DNA from: Bacteroidota bacterium
GTDB lineage: Bacteria; Bacteroidota; Ignavibacteria; UBA10030; UBA6906
Assembly (NCBI GenBank): GCA_030835135.1
Contig: JAUQWO010000008.1
Span: 1-55,516 of the forward strand
Length of the DNA stretch: 55,516 nucleotides
Direction of reading: 5' to 3'
The notes beneath the pieces are model-generated. The model was not told the origin of the DNA and searched no databases. It worked only from the letters and a program-made list of their open reading frames with translations. Below, piece by piece: positions 28,826-37,877 of this stretch. How positions within the stretch are numbered: the stretch's first letter is position 1; each line of letters starts with the position of its first letter. The position numbers and the translations under genes were made by a program.

Positions 28826-29710
28826 CTACGCCTTCAGGGCGTCGGCACCCGAAACGACCTCAAGCAGCTCCTTCGTGATGGCCGCCTGACGGGCCTTATT
28901 GTACTGGAGCTGCAGCGTTTCTATCATTTCCCGTGCATTTTCGGTGGCATTTTCCATGGCTGCCATCCTCGCCCCCTGCTCCGACGCATTCGATTCCAAC
29001 AGCGCCTTCCAGAAGGTGAAATTCAGATACCGGGGCAAAAGGGCCGAAAAGATGTCCTTCTGCGACGGTTCATAAATGTAGTCGACGCCCTTGTGCGTGT
29101 CGGCAGCGTGAGCCCCCACCTCGGGGACCATCGGGAGGAACTGCTCTATGATCACCCGCTGCTGGGCAACCGACTTGAACTCATTGTACACGAGGTCCAC
29201 GCGGTCAACCTCTCCGCGCAGATACATGTCGATCAGCCTCCGCACGACCGCGGCGGCCTCACCGCTGTTCAGATGATTGAAGAACCCGGGGTGCTTCTCG
29301 GCGATCGGAAGCTGCTGCTTCGAGAAGAAGTCGCTCCCCTTCTTGCCGAGCAGGAAGAGCCGCACCGACCTGCTCGTGCGGAAATCCGGCATCGCCGTTG
29401 CCATGTGCGCCTGGGCGGCACGCATGATGTTCGTGTTGAATGCACCGCACATACCACGGTCCGATGTGATCACCACGACCGCCAGCGTCTTCACCGGACG
29501 CGCCGTGAGCAGCGGTTCGGTGCCGGGTTCCATCGATGGCAACAGATGCTGCAGAAGCGCCTTCATGCCGCGCGCGTACGGTCGCGCGGCGATCACCGCG
29601 CCCTGGGCCCGGCGCAACTTCGCCGCGGCCACCATTTTCATCGCACGCGTGATCTTCTGCGTCTTCTTGACACCGACGATGCGGTTACGTACCTCTCGCA
29701 ATGTGGGCAT
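28826..29710 (-). CDS. atpG: ATP synthase F1 gamma subunit
   Basis: 294 residues, the central rotor shaft of F1. Both conserved ends are present: N-terminal MPTLREVRNRIVGVKKTQKITRAMKMVAAAKLRRAQ and C-terminal ALLESNASEQGARMAAMENATENA, with the middle SDRGMCGAFNTN. Last gene of the cluster; the beta and epsilon genes do not follow. Confidence 0.97.
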   Translation of the reverse strand: MPTLREVRNRIVGVKKTQKITRAMKMVAAAKLRRAQGAVIAARPYARGMKALLQHLLPSMEPGTEPLLTARPVKTLAVVVITSDRGMCGAFNTNIMRAAQAHMATAMPDFRTSRSVRLFLLGKKGSDFFSKQQLPIAEKHPGFFNHLNSGEAAAVVRRLIDMYLRGEVDRVDLVYNEFKSVAQQRVIIEQFLPMVPEVGAHAADTHKGVDYIYEPSQKDIFSALLPRYLNFTFWKALLESNASEQGARMAAMENATENAREMIETLQLQYNKARQAAITKELLEVVSGADALKA

Positions 29711-29725
29711 ACGACCGTCGCTCCC

Positions 29726-31282
29726 TTATGCCTTCACCGATGCCTTGAATGATGCCGTGAAATCGCCGAGGATCTTCTTCAACGATGCCGTGATCTCATC
29801 CGTGAGGTCCTTCTTTGACGCGATCCCCGTGAGCACCTCGGGGTGCTTCAGCTCGAGCAGTTCCAGCAACTCACGCTCGAACCGCTGCACCTCGCTTACC
29901 GGGATCTCATCCAGATAGCCGTTCGTGCCGGCGAAGAGGCTAACCACCTGCTTCTCGACCGTCATCGGCACATACTGTCCCTGCTTCAGCAGTTCGACCA
30001 GACGCGCGCCGCGGCGGAGCTGCTGCAACGTCGCCTTGTCCAGATCAGAACCGAACTTTGCGAAGGCTTCGAGTTCCGCATACTGCGCGAGTTCCAGGCG
30101 CAGTCGCCCGGCCACCTTGCGCATGGCCTTGATCTGCGCCGTGCCACCGACGCGGGAGACCGAGATACCGACGTTGATGGCCGGACGGATACCGGCGTTG
30201 AACATGCCGGGCTCGAGGTAGATCTGGCCGTCGGTGATGGAGATGACGTTCGTCGGAATGTAGGCGGACACGTCGCCGGCCTGCGTCTCGATGATCGGGA
30301 ACGCCGTAAGGCTGCCACCGCCCAGGTCGGCGTTCAGTTTGGACGAGCGCTCCAGCAGGCGCGAATGGAGATAGAACACGTCGCCCGGATATGCTTCGCG
30401 TCCCGGCGGTCGGCGCAGGAGCAGCGACACCTGGCGGTACGCCTGTGCCTGCTTCGTGAGATCGTCGTACACCACGAGCGCATGGCGGCCGCTGTCGCGG
30501 AAATGCTCGCCGAGCGTTGCACCGGAGTACGGAGCGATGTACTGCATCGGGGCCGGGTCGCTGGCCGTCGCGGCGATCACCGCCGTGTACGCCATCGCAC
30601 CTTCCTGCTGCAGCTTGTCCACCACCTGCGCCACGGTCGAGCTCTTCTGGCCGATGGCCACGTAGATGCAGTACACCGGTTCGATGCCGAGCGCCTTCGC
30701 TTCGGGGGTGTGCGTGAAGCGCTGGTTGATGATCGCATCGAGCGCCACCGCGGTCTTGCCGGTCTGACGGTCGCCGATGATCAATTCACGCTGTCCGCAT
30801 CCGATCGGGATCATGCCATCCACCGCCTTGATACCGGTCTGGAGAGGCTGGTTGACCTTCGAGCGCTGCATGACACCGAGTGCCTTGCGTTCGATCGGAA
30901 GGAACTTGTCGGTGTGGATCGGCCCACGGCCATCGGTGGGCTGGCCGAGCGCGTTGAACACGCGTCCGAGCATCTGTTCCCCGACGGGCATCGACGCGAC
31001 GCGGCCGGTGCGTTTGACCGTATCGCCTTCCTTGATCTCCGAGCTTTCGCCGAAGAGGATGCATCCAACATTGTCCTCTTCGAGGTTCAGCACCATGCCG
31101 AACACGCCGTGCGGGAACTCCACGAGTTCGCTCATGAGCGCCTTGGTGAGCCCGTAGACGCGCGCAACGCCGTCGCCCACCTGCAACACCGTCCCGACGT
31201 CGTAGATGTCGGTCTCTTTCTCAAACCCCGCCAGCTGTTTCCGCAGGATAGCGGAGACTTCTTCCGGTCGTACTTCTGCCAT
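29726..31282 (-). CDS. atpA: ATP synthase F1 alpha subunit
   Basis: 518 residues, the non-catalytic nucleotide-binding subunit of F1. P-loop [10 protein letters not shown] (near 172), [43 protein letters not shown] and [14 protein letters not shown] mark it as alpha, not beta. The frame is open 44 codons upstream, but the family N-terminus ([17 protein letters not shown]) fixes the start at 31282. Confidence 0.97.
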   Translation of the reverse strand: MAEVRPEEVSAILRKQLAGFEKETDIYDVGTVLQVGDGVARVYGLTKALMSELVEFPHGVFGMVLNLEEDNVGCILFGESSEIKEGDTVKRTGRVASMPVGEQMLGRVFNALGQPTDGRGPIHTDKFLPIERKALGVMQRSKVNQPLQTGIKAVDGMIPIGCGQRELIIGDRQTGKTAVALDAIINQRFTHTPEAKALGIEPVYCIYVAIGQKSSTVAQVVDKLQQEGAMAYTAVIAATASDPAPMQYIAPYSGATLGEHFRDSGRHALVVYDDLTKQAQAYRQVSLLLRRPPGREAYPGDVFYLHSRLLERSSKLNADLGGGSLTAFPIIETQAGDVSAYIPTNVISITDGQIYLEPGMFNAGIRPAINVGISVSRVGGTAQIKAMRKVAGRLRLELAQYAELEAFAKFGSDLDKATLQQLRRGARLVELLKQGQYVPMTVEKQVVSLFAGTNGYLDEIPVSEVQRFERELLELLELKHPEVLTGIASKKDLTDEITASLKKILGDFTASFKASVKA

Positions 31283-31307
31283 TGCCAGGTCCTTCAGATG
31301 ATCGTTC

Positions 31308-31862
31308 TCAGTGGGGGAGCGCAGCTCCCCGGGCAAATCGTTCGCGCAGGCGTTCGAGCTGATGCGAGAGGCTTGCATCCAGCACGGTGTCGCCGATGCG
31401 CACCACCAATCCACCCCGGATGGAGGGATCCACTCCCACCCGCAGGCGCACGGACTTTCCGGTCCGCTGCTCCAATTCCTTCTGGAGCGCCTTCTGCTGC
31501 TGTGCCGTCAGTTCCAGGGCGGTCGTCACGTCGACGTTCGCGATCCCCATCTTGAGATCATGCAGGGCATGGAACTGCTCGATGATGCCCGCAAGTTCGC
31601 CTTCGCGCTGCTTCGTGACCAGCAGGTCCAGGAACGCGAGCGTTTCCTTGCTGACCGTCGAGCCGAAGACCTCCTGCAGGATGCTTTTCTTGCGGGGTAT
31701 GGAGACGACGGGGCTGGTGAGGAACGTACGGAAGTCGCGCGACCCCCGGATGACACCGGCGATCGCTGTCAGATCGGCCGTGGTCTTCTCGAGGATACTG
31801 CGTTCCTCCGCCGCACTCATCAATGCCTGTGCATATCGTCTGGCCACGCGTGTGGAGCGCAT
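31308..31862 (-). CDS. atpH: ATP synthase F1 delta subunit
   Basis: 184 residues, the peripheral-stalk cap linking F1 to the b subunits. N-terminal helical domain starts [15 protein letters not shown]; the conserved C-terminal sandwich is [34 protein letters not shown]. Located between atpF and atpA as in standard operons. Confidence 0.94.
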   Translation of the reverse strand: MRSTRVARRYAQALMSAAEERSILEKTTADLTAIAGVIRGSRDFRTFLTSPVVSIPRKKSILQEVFGSTVSKETLAFLDLLVTKQREGELAGIIEQFHALHDLKMGIANVDVTTALELTAQQQKALQKELEQRTGKSVRLRVGVDPSIRGGLVVRIGDTVLDASLSHQLERLRERFARGAALPH

Positions 31863-31868
31863 CGGCGG

Positions 31869-32354
31869 TTATCCTTTGTTGATGTCGCGGATCGCGGCGT
31901 CCACGATCGCACGCTGCTTTGCGGGGTCGAGGTTCGCGTCCAGGATCTTCCCCGCTGCCGTGATGGCCAGATCGGCCACCTCGGAACGCAGCTGGGTCAG
32001 GGCGCTCTCCTTCTCACGCTGGATCTCCTCACGCGCCTGCACCACCATCTGCTGCGACGACGCGTTGGCTTTCTCCAGGATCTCGGCCTTGAGCCGCTCG
32101 GCCATGTCACGACCTTCCTTGATGATCCGCTGCGACTGCTCTTCGGCGGAGGCCATCAGCTTCCTGTTCTCGTCCAGAAGCTTCTGTGCCTGGTTCCGCG
32201 CCTCTTCGGCAGTATGCAGCGAGGTGCGGATCGAGTCCTCACGCTCTTTCAGCGCCGTGAGCAGCGGCTTCCACGCCGTGCGTTGCAGGATCACCAGAAC
32301 GATCACGAACGTCAGGATCGTCCACAGGATGAGTCCGGGGTTGATCTCGAGCAT
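31869..32354 (-). CDS. atpF: ATP synthase F0 b subunit
   Basis: 161 residues. One N-terminal membrane helix (INPGLILWTILTFVIVLVIL) followed by a long charged coiled coil (about 30-150) that forms the peripheral stalk. Start follows the atpE stop by 18 bp. Confidence 0.94.
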   Translation of the reverse strand: MLEINPGLILWTILTFVIVLVILQRTAWKPLLTALKEREDSIRTSLHTAEEARNQAQKLLDENRKLMASAEEQSQRIIKEGRDMAERLKAEILEKANASSQQMVVQAREEIQREKESALTQLRSEVADLAITAAGKILDANLDPAKQRAIVDAAIRDINKG

Positions 32355-32372
32355 CGGTTTGTCCCGTCCGGA

Positions 32373-32600
32373 TTACTTGGTTGCCAGAATGATGCAGATC
32401 GCGAGGGCGAAGAACGTCGCGCCTTCGATGAGGGCGGCAGCGATCAGCATCGACGTCCGGACCTGGCCCGCGACTTCCGGCTGGCGCCCGCTCGCTTCCA
32501 TGGCCGCCGCGGCAAGCTTGCCGATACCGAGGCCTGCGCCGATGACAGTGAGGGCTGCGCCGATGCCTGCTGCCAGATAACCGAGTGCATTTGCTTCCAT
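32373..32600 (-). CDS. atpE: ATP synthase F0 c subunit
   Basis: 75 residues, a two-helix hairpin that forms the proton-driven rotor ring. Polar loop SGRQPE (38-43) and the ion-binding carboxylate Glu59 in AALIEGATFFAL. The residue after Glu is Gly, and the Gln/Ser-Thr ligands of sodium-binding rings are absent, so proton coupling is likely. A GGAGG site lies 8 nt before the start. Confidence 0.95.
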   Translation of the reverse strand: MEANALGYLAAGIGAALTVIGAGLGIGKLAAAAMEASGRQPEVAGQVRTSMLIAAALIEGATFFALAICIILATK

Positions 32601-32638
32601 GGGGTAATCCTCCAGAGAGAGAGTATGTGAGTGAACGA

Positions 32639-33577
32639 TCAGTGACCGTGACCTTCGGCCGCGGCATGCCCTTCCACCTGCATGCCCAGGCCCATGAACA
32701 ACGACGTTAACATCGTGAAGATATATGCCTGCAGGAACGCTACGAACAACTCCAGGAAATTGATCGCCACCACGAACCCGACCGGGGCGACGGCGATGAT
32801 GTAACTCTTGAAGATGAAGATCAGGCCGATGAGGGAGACGATGACGATGTGTCCGCCCGTCATGTTCGCGAACAAACGGATGCACAACGCGAACGGTTTC
32901 GTGAACAGCCCGAGGATCTCGATCGGCACCATGATGGGCCAGAGCGACCAGTGCACACCGCCCGTCAGGTGCTTCAGATAGTGGCCGAACCCCTGCGCAC
33001 GGATCGCGGATCCCTGGATCATCAGGAAGGCGATGATGGCGAGTCCTGCCGTGACATTCACGTTCCCGGTGGCCGACGCGCCGTACGGGATCAGGCCGAG
33101 CAGGTTCATCAACAGGATGTAGAAGAACGTGGTGAGCAGGTAGGGCATATACCGGATGCCCGCCGTGCCCATGTTCGGGATGACGATGTCATCCCGCACG
33201 AACACGATGAAGACCTCGATGAGATTGCCAAAGCCGGTCGGCACCCTGCTGCGGCTGTTCTTGCGCGCCACGATCGTTGCCGCCGTGACGAGCAGCAGCG
33301 CGGCGAACCAGAGGAAGACCACATGCTTCGTGATCGACATGTCGAACGTGATCCCCGCCACCGTGAACGCCGGCAGGTGGGGAAGTTCGATGTGCATGAA
33401 CGGGAGCTCCAGCTCGTGCGCATCCTGCGTGTGGTGCAGCAACGTGGTGAACAGATTGCCGCCATGTTCACCCCCGGCCGCCGCATGTCCCGCTGCTGCA
33501 TGTCCTGCGGCCGCATGGAGCGTGTCCGCCACGGCATGAACCGTGTCTGCAGTTGCTTCCGACCCTGTCAAGATCAC
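32639..33577 (-). CDS. atpB: ATP synthase F0 a subunit
   Basis: 312 residues, the stator channel subunit. Key helix with the essential Arg is EILGLFTKPFALCIRLFANMTGGH, and the last helix pair is present. A long N-terminal stretch of His/Ala repeats (HAAAGHAAAGHAAAGGEHGG) and a His-rich C-terminus (EGHAAAEGHGH) are unusual extras; the N-terminal one would face the periplasm and may bind metal. Confidence 0.95.
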   Translation of the reverse strand: MILTGSEATADTVHAVADTLHAAAGHAAAGHAAAGGEHGGNLFTTLLHHTQDAHELELPFMHIELPHLPAFTVAGITFDMSITKHVVFLWFAALLLVTAATIVARKNSRSRVPTGFGNLIEVFIVFVRDDIVIPNMGTAGIRYMPYLLTTFFYILLMNLLGLIPYGASATGNVNVTAGLAIIAFLMIQGSAIRAQGFGHYLKHLTGGVHWSLWPIMVPIEILGLFTKPFALCIRLFANMTGGHIVIVSLIGLIFIFKSYIIAVAPVGFVVAINFLELFVAFLQAYIFTMLTSLFMGLGMQVEGHAAAEGHGH

Positions 33578-33583
33578 GTTGCG

Positions 33584-33964
33584 TTATCCTTGATTCTTCA
33601 CTTCCATCATGGTCTGGAGCGCAAAGATCTCCAGAATGAGATAGATCATCGAATATCCCACCAGCGCGACGGTCAATGCCACCGCATGCATATGGGCCAC
33701 CAGGATCAGCACGAGCAGCATCCCGAGCATGACCGCCATCCTGATCCCCATCCCGCCAAGCACCACCTTCAGGAACCTGGTGTACGATCCCCTGAACGTC
33801 ATCTGGATCGCCAGGAATCCCACCAGCACATTCGCCGTGCTCAGCACCGCCCCGGTCACCACGGCGATGATGACGTCCGCCGGGGCGAACCGCATCAGCG
33901 GCCAGGCTGCGATCAGCGCTGTCACCACGAACGTGACCGCCACCTGCAGACCGAAACGTTTCAT
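33584..33964 (-). CDS. atpI: AtpI-like (ATP synthase subunit I) membrane protein
   Basis: 126 residues with about four hydrophobic helices and few charged residues. Small membrane proteins in this position assist assembly of the c-ring or carry Mg2+. Assignment rests on location directly before atpB and topology; sequence similarity within this family is low. ATG at 33988 is an alternative start, overlapping the previous gene's stop by 8 bp. Confidence 0.65.
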   Translation of the reverse strand: MKRFGLQVAVTFVVTALIAAWPLMRFAPADVIIAVVTGAVLSTANVLVGFLAIQMTFRGSYTRFLKVVLGGMGIRMAVMLGMLLVLILVAHMHAVALTVALVGYSMIYLILEIFALQTMMEVKNQG

Positions 33965-33980
33965 CGCACGCACGTTACCG

Positions 33981-34256
33981 TTACCCATTCTTCGTTCCGC
34001 CGGCGTCGTCCTCGGCACGGCCCAGGGCCAGCGCCCGCCGGATGAACCGTATGAACCCGCCCACCACTCCGATCACCAGTCCGGTGAACATGCCCCACGG
34101 CCCCGTGTCCCACGCCGCATCGATCCACCGCCCGATGAAGAACATCCCGACGACCGCGATCGCCAGCTCCATGCCCATGGTCAGATACGGCCCCGCAGCA
34201 CCGAGCCAACCGCCGGGCCCGCTGGTCTCAGGACCCTCTGAGCCCGGAGCGCTCAC
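33981..34256 (-). CDS. atpZ: AtpZ/AtpI-family F0F1 ATPase accessory subunit
   Basis: 91 residues, two membrane helices. The motif FFIGRWIDAAWDTGPWGMFTGLVIGVVGGF matches the small AtpZ (gene 1) family, with the conserved G-x-x-x-D-x...G pattern. First gene of the atp part of the operon, only 3 bp after bactofilin. Confidence 0.8.
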   Translation of the reverse strand: MSAPGSEGPETSGPGGWLGAAGPYLTMGMELAIAVVGMFFIGRWIDAAWDTGPWGMFTGLVIGVVGGFIRFIRRALALGRAEDDAGGTKNG

Positions 34257-34259
34257 GCG

Positions 34260-34625
34260 TCAGGCCCCGTGCTTCGGCGCTGCCGGCGTACCTGTGGTCA
34301 TCACACACTGTCCATCGAACGACGCACCTTCATCCACCACGAGACGCGTCGCCCGGATATCGCCCTTCACCACCGACTTGCTTTCGAGCACCAGCTTCTC
34401 GACAGCCGTCACGGTGCCCGTCACCTTGCCCGCAAGCGAAACATTCTTGCCGCTGAGGTTGCCCTCCACCGCACCGCCGAGGCCAACGGCGACGTTCGCC
34501 TTCGCGTTCAGGTCGCCCACAAGCTTCCCATCGATCCGTATGCTTCCTTCCGTCCGGATCTTCCCTTCCACAACCGTCCCCGTTCCGAGGAGGCTCAATT
34601 CGCCGCCGCTCTGCTTGTCTGCCAT
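34260..34625 (-). CDS. bactofilin
   Basis: 121 residues, single DUF583 beta-helix with short regular turns (GTVVEGKIRTEGSIRIDGKLVGDLNAKANVAVG). Bactofilins polymerise without nucleotide and recruit cell-wall enzymes. Classically paired with an M23 peptidase, as here (58 bp upstream). Confidence 0.92.
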   Translation of the reverse strand: MADKQSGGELSLLGTGTVVEGKIRTEGSIRIDGKLVGDLNAKANVAVGLGGAVEGNLSGKNVSLAGKVTGTVTAVEKLVLESKSVVKGDIRATRLVVDEGASFDGQCVMTTGTPAAPKHGA

Positions 34626-34683
34626 GGCACTCCGCCTCTGTCTTGTACGAAATTTCCTGATCCCGTTCCCGGGAAAACGCCCG

Positions 34684-35619
34684 CTACTGCAACCGCGCGG
34701 GCCTCATCAACAACTCATTGGGATCGCGCGGGATCCCATCCTTCCACACTTCAAAATGCAGGTGCGGGCCCTGACTCGTCTTACCCGACGACCCGAGGAG
34801 AGCGATCACTTCGCCGCGCTTCACCGGACTCGCAACCGCGGTGAGGAGCGTCTGGTTGTGCTTGAACACGGTCAGGTATCCAGACCCGTGCGAGATCACC
34901 AGCGTGTTCCCATCCTCGTACGTCCACCCCGCATACACCACGTGGCCATCGGCGGGCGACTGCACGGGTGACCCGCGCTTCGCCGCTATGTCCAGACCGA
35001 AATGCCGCCGGGGCAGATCGTAGCCCTGCGACACGAATCCCTCCACCGGGAGGAGCAACGGCAGATCGAGCCGCCGTGCCTGCGGAGCGGCGCCATGATC
35101 GGCCATCGATGCGGCCTGCACGGCCTGATGCGCGCTCTGCGGCTGCTGCTGCACCTCGACCAGATCATCCGCACCCATGGGCTGTCCACGTACCGGCCCC
35201 CCGTGCAGATCCAGATCGGCCGCCCCACCATTCGGCTTATGCGATGCCGAGTCGCGCAACTCCACCACCGGACCGGCAGTGCCATCCTGCCCGAGTGCGC
35301 GGCGCAGGTTCGTGTTATACTCGCGCAGCAGGATCACATCCTCTGCGAGCGCGTGGAGCTGCTGCTGCGTTTCAACGAGCTGCCGCCCGTACCGCGCTTC
35401 GAGCGCCGGATTCGGGATGGGCAGATACTCCATGGCAGGCGTGAACATCAGGACAGCCAGAACGATCGCCGCACAGGCCGCGAAGACGCCCACCGCCGTG
35501 AGACCGATCTTCCACCACCCCGCCGTGAATTGCAGCGGTTTGCTCTTGTCGCCCGACGGGACGACGAGCACGTCATACAGACGTGTGGTACGCTTGCGTT
35601 TGGCTTCCTGTCCCTGCAT
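34684..35619 (-). CDS. M23-family murein endopeptidase, membrane-anchored
   Basis: 311 residues. A basic cytoplasmic start, one membrane helix (about 36-60), a coiled coil (about 75-105), a linker, then the LytM/M23 domain (about 195-300). Zinc ligands are visible as HFGLDIA and HLHFEVW, with the loop YLTVFKHNQ between. Family members cleave peptidoglycan cross-bridges or act as inactive scaffolds; both zinc motifs intact here suggest activity. First gene of an operon with bactofilin and atp genes. Confidence 0.92.
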   Translation of the reverse strand: MQGQEAKRKRTTRLYDVLVVPSGDKSKPLQFTAGWWKIGLTAVGVFAACAAIVLAVLMFTPAMEYLPIPNPALEARYGRQLVETQQQLHALAEDVILLREYNTNLRRALGQDGTAGPVVELRDSASHKPNGGAADLDLHGGPVRGQPMGADDLVEVQQQPQSAHQAVQAASMADHGAAPQARRLDLPLLLPVEGFVSQGYDLPRRHFGLDIAAKRGSPVQSPADGHVVYAGWTYEDGNTLVISHGSGYLTVFKHNQTLLTAVASPVKRGEVIALLGSSGKTSQGPHLHFEVWKDGIPRDPNELLMRPARLQ

Positions 35620-35642
35620 GCCTTCTTCTTATAATGAACAGA

Positions 35643-35671
35643 AAGATACAAAAAGCCCGTCCGAAAGTCAA
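35643..35671 (-). promoter_or_regulatory. promoter of the M23-bactofilin-atp operon
   Basis: Minus strand TTGACT (35671-35666), 17 bases, TATCTT (35648-35643), reading on to TATCTTTC against the Bacteroidota TAnnTTTG. Leader about 17 nt. Confidence 0.6.
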
Positions 35672-35701
35672 CGCGGCCATTCCGGTAACATGTTTCACGG
35701 C

Positions 35702-36844
35702 TTATGGTTGCGGACTTCCACCCCTGAATTCCACCCACGCATTCTGGATATAGTCCGCCATGCGTTTCTTGTACAATTCCCTGTCGAACTCCAGCGCCCA
35801 GGCATGCAGGTCGTCCGGGTCGAACCGCTGAGCGTCGCACCGCTGGATCGCTGCCGCAAGTGCTTCCGATGTCTGTGCTTCGAACAATACCCCCGTCCGC
35901 CGGTCCGGGCCATCGAGGACGGTCTCCAGAGCACCGCCCCGTGCATATGCCACGACCGGCTTGCCACAGGCCATCGCTTCCACCGGCACGATCCCAAAAT
36001 CCTCCTCACCGGGAAAGAGCACACACGAACACCGGGCGAAATGGTCCCGCACTACCGCATCGTTCTGCCATCCGAGGAACCGGACGGTCGGCCCGCCAAG
36101 CCGCTGCAGCCGCCCGAGGTCCGGGCCATCCCCGATCACAACGAGCTGCCGGCCGAGCCTGGTGCATGCCTCCACGGCAAGGTCCACACGCTTGTACGGA
36201 ACGAGAGCGCTGACCACCAGCGCGAACCCGTCGTTCTGCCGCGACACGGGGAGCGCGGCGGTCTCGACCGGCGGATAGATCACATCCGATGCGCGGTTGT
36301 AGATCGTGCGGATCCTGTCCCGGATGTTCCGCGAGATCGCGATATACTTGTGGGGGGTGCTCGCCGTGGCGAGGTCCCACGCCCGCAGCCGGTTCACGAA
36401 CAATCGCATCCCGATCCGCGTGAGCAGTCCCGAACGCTCCGGATCGAAATAGTCTTCGTACTGCGTCCAGATGTACCGCATCGGTGTGTAGCAATAGCAG
36501 ATGTGCAATGCATCCGCCGGAACGCGCACGCCCTTCGCGACGCAATGATGGGAACTGATCACCAGATCGAAGCCGCTCAGGTCGTGAGCCTGGACGGCCT
36601 TCGGGAACAGCGGGAGGTAATGCCGGTACCGCTCGCGCGCAAAGGGGAGCTTCGACACCCACGATGTACGGATGGGCATCCGTTCGATGATCGGGGAAAC
36701 GGTTCCTTTGGTGTGCAGGAGGACGAACAGCGTGGCGTCCGGATAGACCTCACAGAGGGCTTCAACGCATTTCTCGCCGCCACGCATGGATGTGAACCAT
36801 TCGTGGACGATCGCGACACGGCGGGGAGAGGACGGCGTCTTCAT
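35702..36844 (-). CDS. glycosyltransferase family 4 (GT-B)
   Basis: 380 residues. N-terminal VAIVHEWFTSMRGGEKCVEAL is a typical GT4 first strand and glycine loop; the C-terminal nucleotide-sugar half has GDGPDLGRLQ and the E-x7-E motif in GEEDFGIVPVEAMACGKPVVAYARGG. Transfers a sugar, probably in exopolysaccharide or LPS assembly. ATG 36844 is preferred to GTG 36856, which lies too close to the -10. Divergent from the hydrolase gene. Confidence 0.9.
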   Translation of the reverse strand: MKTPSSPRRVAIVHEWFTSMRGGEKCVEALCEVYPDATLFVLLHTKGTVSPIIERMPIRTSWVSKLPFARERYRHYLPLFPKAVQAHDLSGFDLVISSHHCVAKGVRVPADALHICYCYTPMRYIWTQYEDYFDPERSGLLTRIGMRLFVNRLRAWDLATASTPHKYIAISRNIRDRIRTIYNRASDVIYPPVETAALPVSRQNDGFALVVSALVPYKRVDLAVEACTRLGRQLVVIGDGPDLGRLQRLGGPTVRFLGWQNDAVVRDHFARCSCVLFPGEEDFGIVPVEAMACGKPVVAYARGGALETVLDGPDRRTGVLFEAQTSEALAAAIQRCDAQRFDPDDLHAWALEFDRELYKKRMADYIQNAWVEFRGGSPQP

Positions 36845-36858
36845 AGTGTCTGGCACTC

Positions 36859-36887
36859 AACATACGAAGCAGAGGCCCGAGAAGCAA
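36859..36887 (-). promoter_or_regulatory. promoter of the glycosyltransferase
   Basis: Minus strand TTGCTT (36887-36882), 17 bases, TATGTT (36864-36859). It lies back to back with the hydrolase promoter, with the same -35 hexamer. Confidence 0.5.
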
Positions 36888-36895
36888 AGAGTTTG

Positions 36896-36924
36896 TTGCT
36901 TCGACACAGGGGGCTACGTATATT
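36896..36924 (+). promoter_or_regulatory. promoter of the alpha/beta hydrolase
   Basis: TTGCTT (36896-36901), 17 bases, TATATT (36919-36924), then 5 bases to ATG 36930. A leaderless transcript is predicted. Confidence 0.55.
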
Positions 36925-36929
36925 GGCGT

Positions 36930-37841
36930 ATGACCGTTCTCGCCGCCATACTGCTGTTCGTTGTCCTCTTCATGGTGTTCATCTCCATGGTACTCCTGGT
37001 CATCGGTCCGGTGATGCTCCTGCAACCGAACCGGCGGACGATCGAGTACTACCGGAAGATCACCACGGTCCTGCACCCTTCCGACCTCGGCCTGACGCAC
37101 GAAGAGCTGACCATCACCAGCGCCGAAGGCATTCCGTTGCACTGCTGGTTCATTCCCGCACGGGGCACGGCCCGCGGCACGGTGATCTTCCTGCACGGTG
37201 TGAGCGAATGCGTGATCGTCGGACTCCCCGTGGCGCGGCATCTCCATGATGCCGGCTTCAACGTCTTCCTCTACGATTCACGCCGGCATGGCGACAGCGG
37301 CGGGCGCTTCTGCACCTACGGTTTCTACGAGAAGCACGACACGTCCACCATGATCTCGTATCTGGAGGGCAGGAAGGATGTGCACATCGGGAAGATCGGA
37401 TTGCTGGGTTCCTCGATGGGGGCAGCGGTGGCGATCCAGGTGGCTGCGCTCGATCGGCGGGTCTCCAGCGTGCTGGCCGAAAGCGGGTTCGCGACCCTCC
37501 GCACGGTGTACGACGAATACCAGAAGCGGATCATCAAGGTCCCCTGGCACTACCTCCGCAACATCGTCATCAAGCGCTCGGAACATATCGCGCACTTCAA
37601 GGCCTCGGCCGTGTCGCCCCTGGAAGCCGTCCGCAAGGTGCATGTGCCGGTCTTCTTCATGCACGGCACCGCGGACAATCTGATCAAGCACGTGTACACG
37701 GAACGCGTCTTCGCGAACGCGAACGAACCGAAGGAACTCTGGCTCATCGACGGTGCCCGCCACAACAACATGGCGGAGGTGGGAGGGGGTGAGTACTTCC
37801 GGCGGATCGTGGAATTCTTCGACAGGACACTTAATAATTAA
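36930..37841 (+). CDS. membrane-anchored alpha/beta hydrolase
   Basis: 303 residues. N-terminal membrane helix (about 2-29), then an alpha/beta hydrolase fold: oxyanion region VIFLHGVSE, nucleophile elbow GSSMG (Ser near 148), acid in HGTADN, and His in GARHNNM. YfhR/Bem46-like serine hydrolases show this layout; substrate unknown. The frame extends upstream through the neighbouring gene, but the promoter places the start at 36930. Its stop codon lies inside a long palindrome. Confidence 0.85.
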   Translation: MTVLAAILLFVVLFMVFISMVLLVIGPVMLLQPNRRTIEYYRKITTVLHPSDLGLTHEELTITSAEGIPLHCWFIPARGTARGTVIFLHGVSECVIVGLPVARHLHDAGFNVFLYDSRRHGDSGGRFCTYGFYEKHDTSTMISYLEGRKDVHIGKIGLLGSSMGAAVAIQVAALDRRVSSVLAESGFATLRTVYDEYQKRIIKVPWHYLRNIVIKRSEHIAHFKASAVSPLEAVRKVHVPVFFMHGTADNLIKHVYTERVFANANEPKELWLIDGARHNNMAEVGGGEYFRRIVEFFDRTLNN

Positions 37842-37867
37842 GAACTAAGAATTCTTAGTTCTTAATT
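37836..37867. terminator. 32-bp perfect palindrome between convergent genes
   Basis: AT-rich sequence with two-fold symmetry centred between 37851 and 37852 (centre GAATTC). It covers the hydrolase stop codon and almost fills the 36-bp gap to the convergent DUF5916 gene. As RNA it would fold with a minimal loop on either strand, so a bidirectional terminator is possible. It ends in T-rich sequence both ways. Confidence 0.6.
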
Positions 37868-37877
37868 CTTAATGGGG

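Noticed and set aside
33584-34256. Sodium-type N-ATPase operon (atpQ/atpR names)
   Set aside because: A delta subunit gene is present, and the c subunit lacks the sodium ligands beside Glu59.
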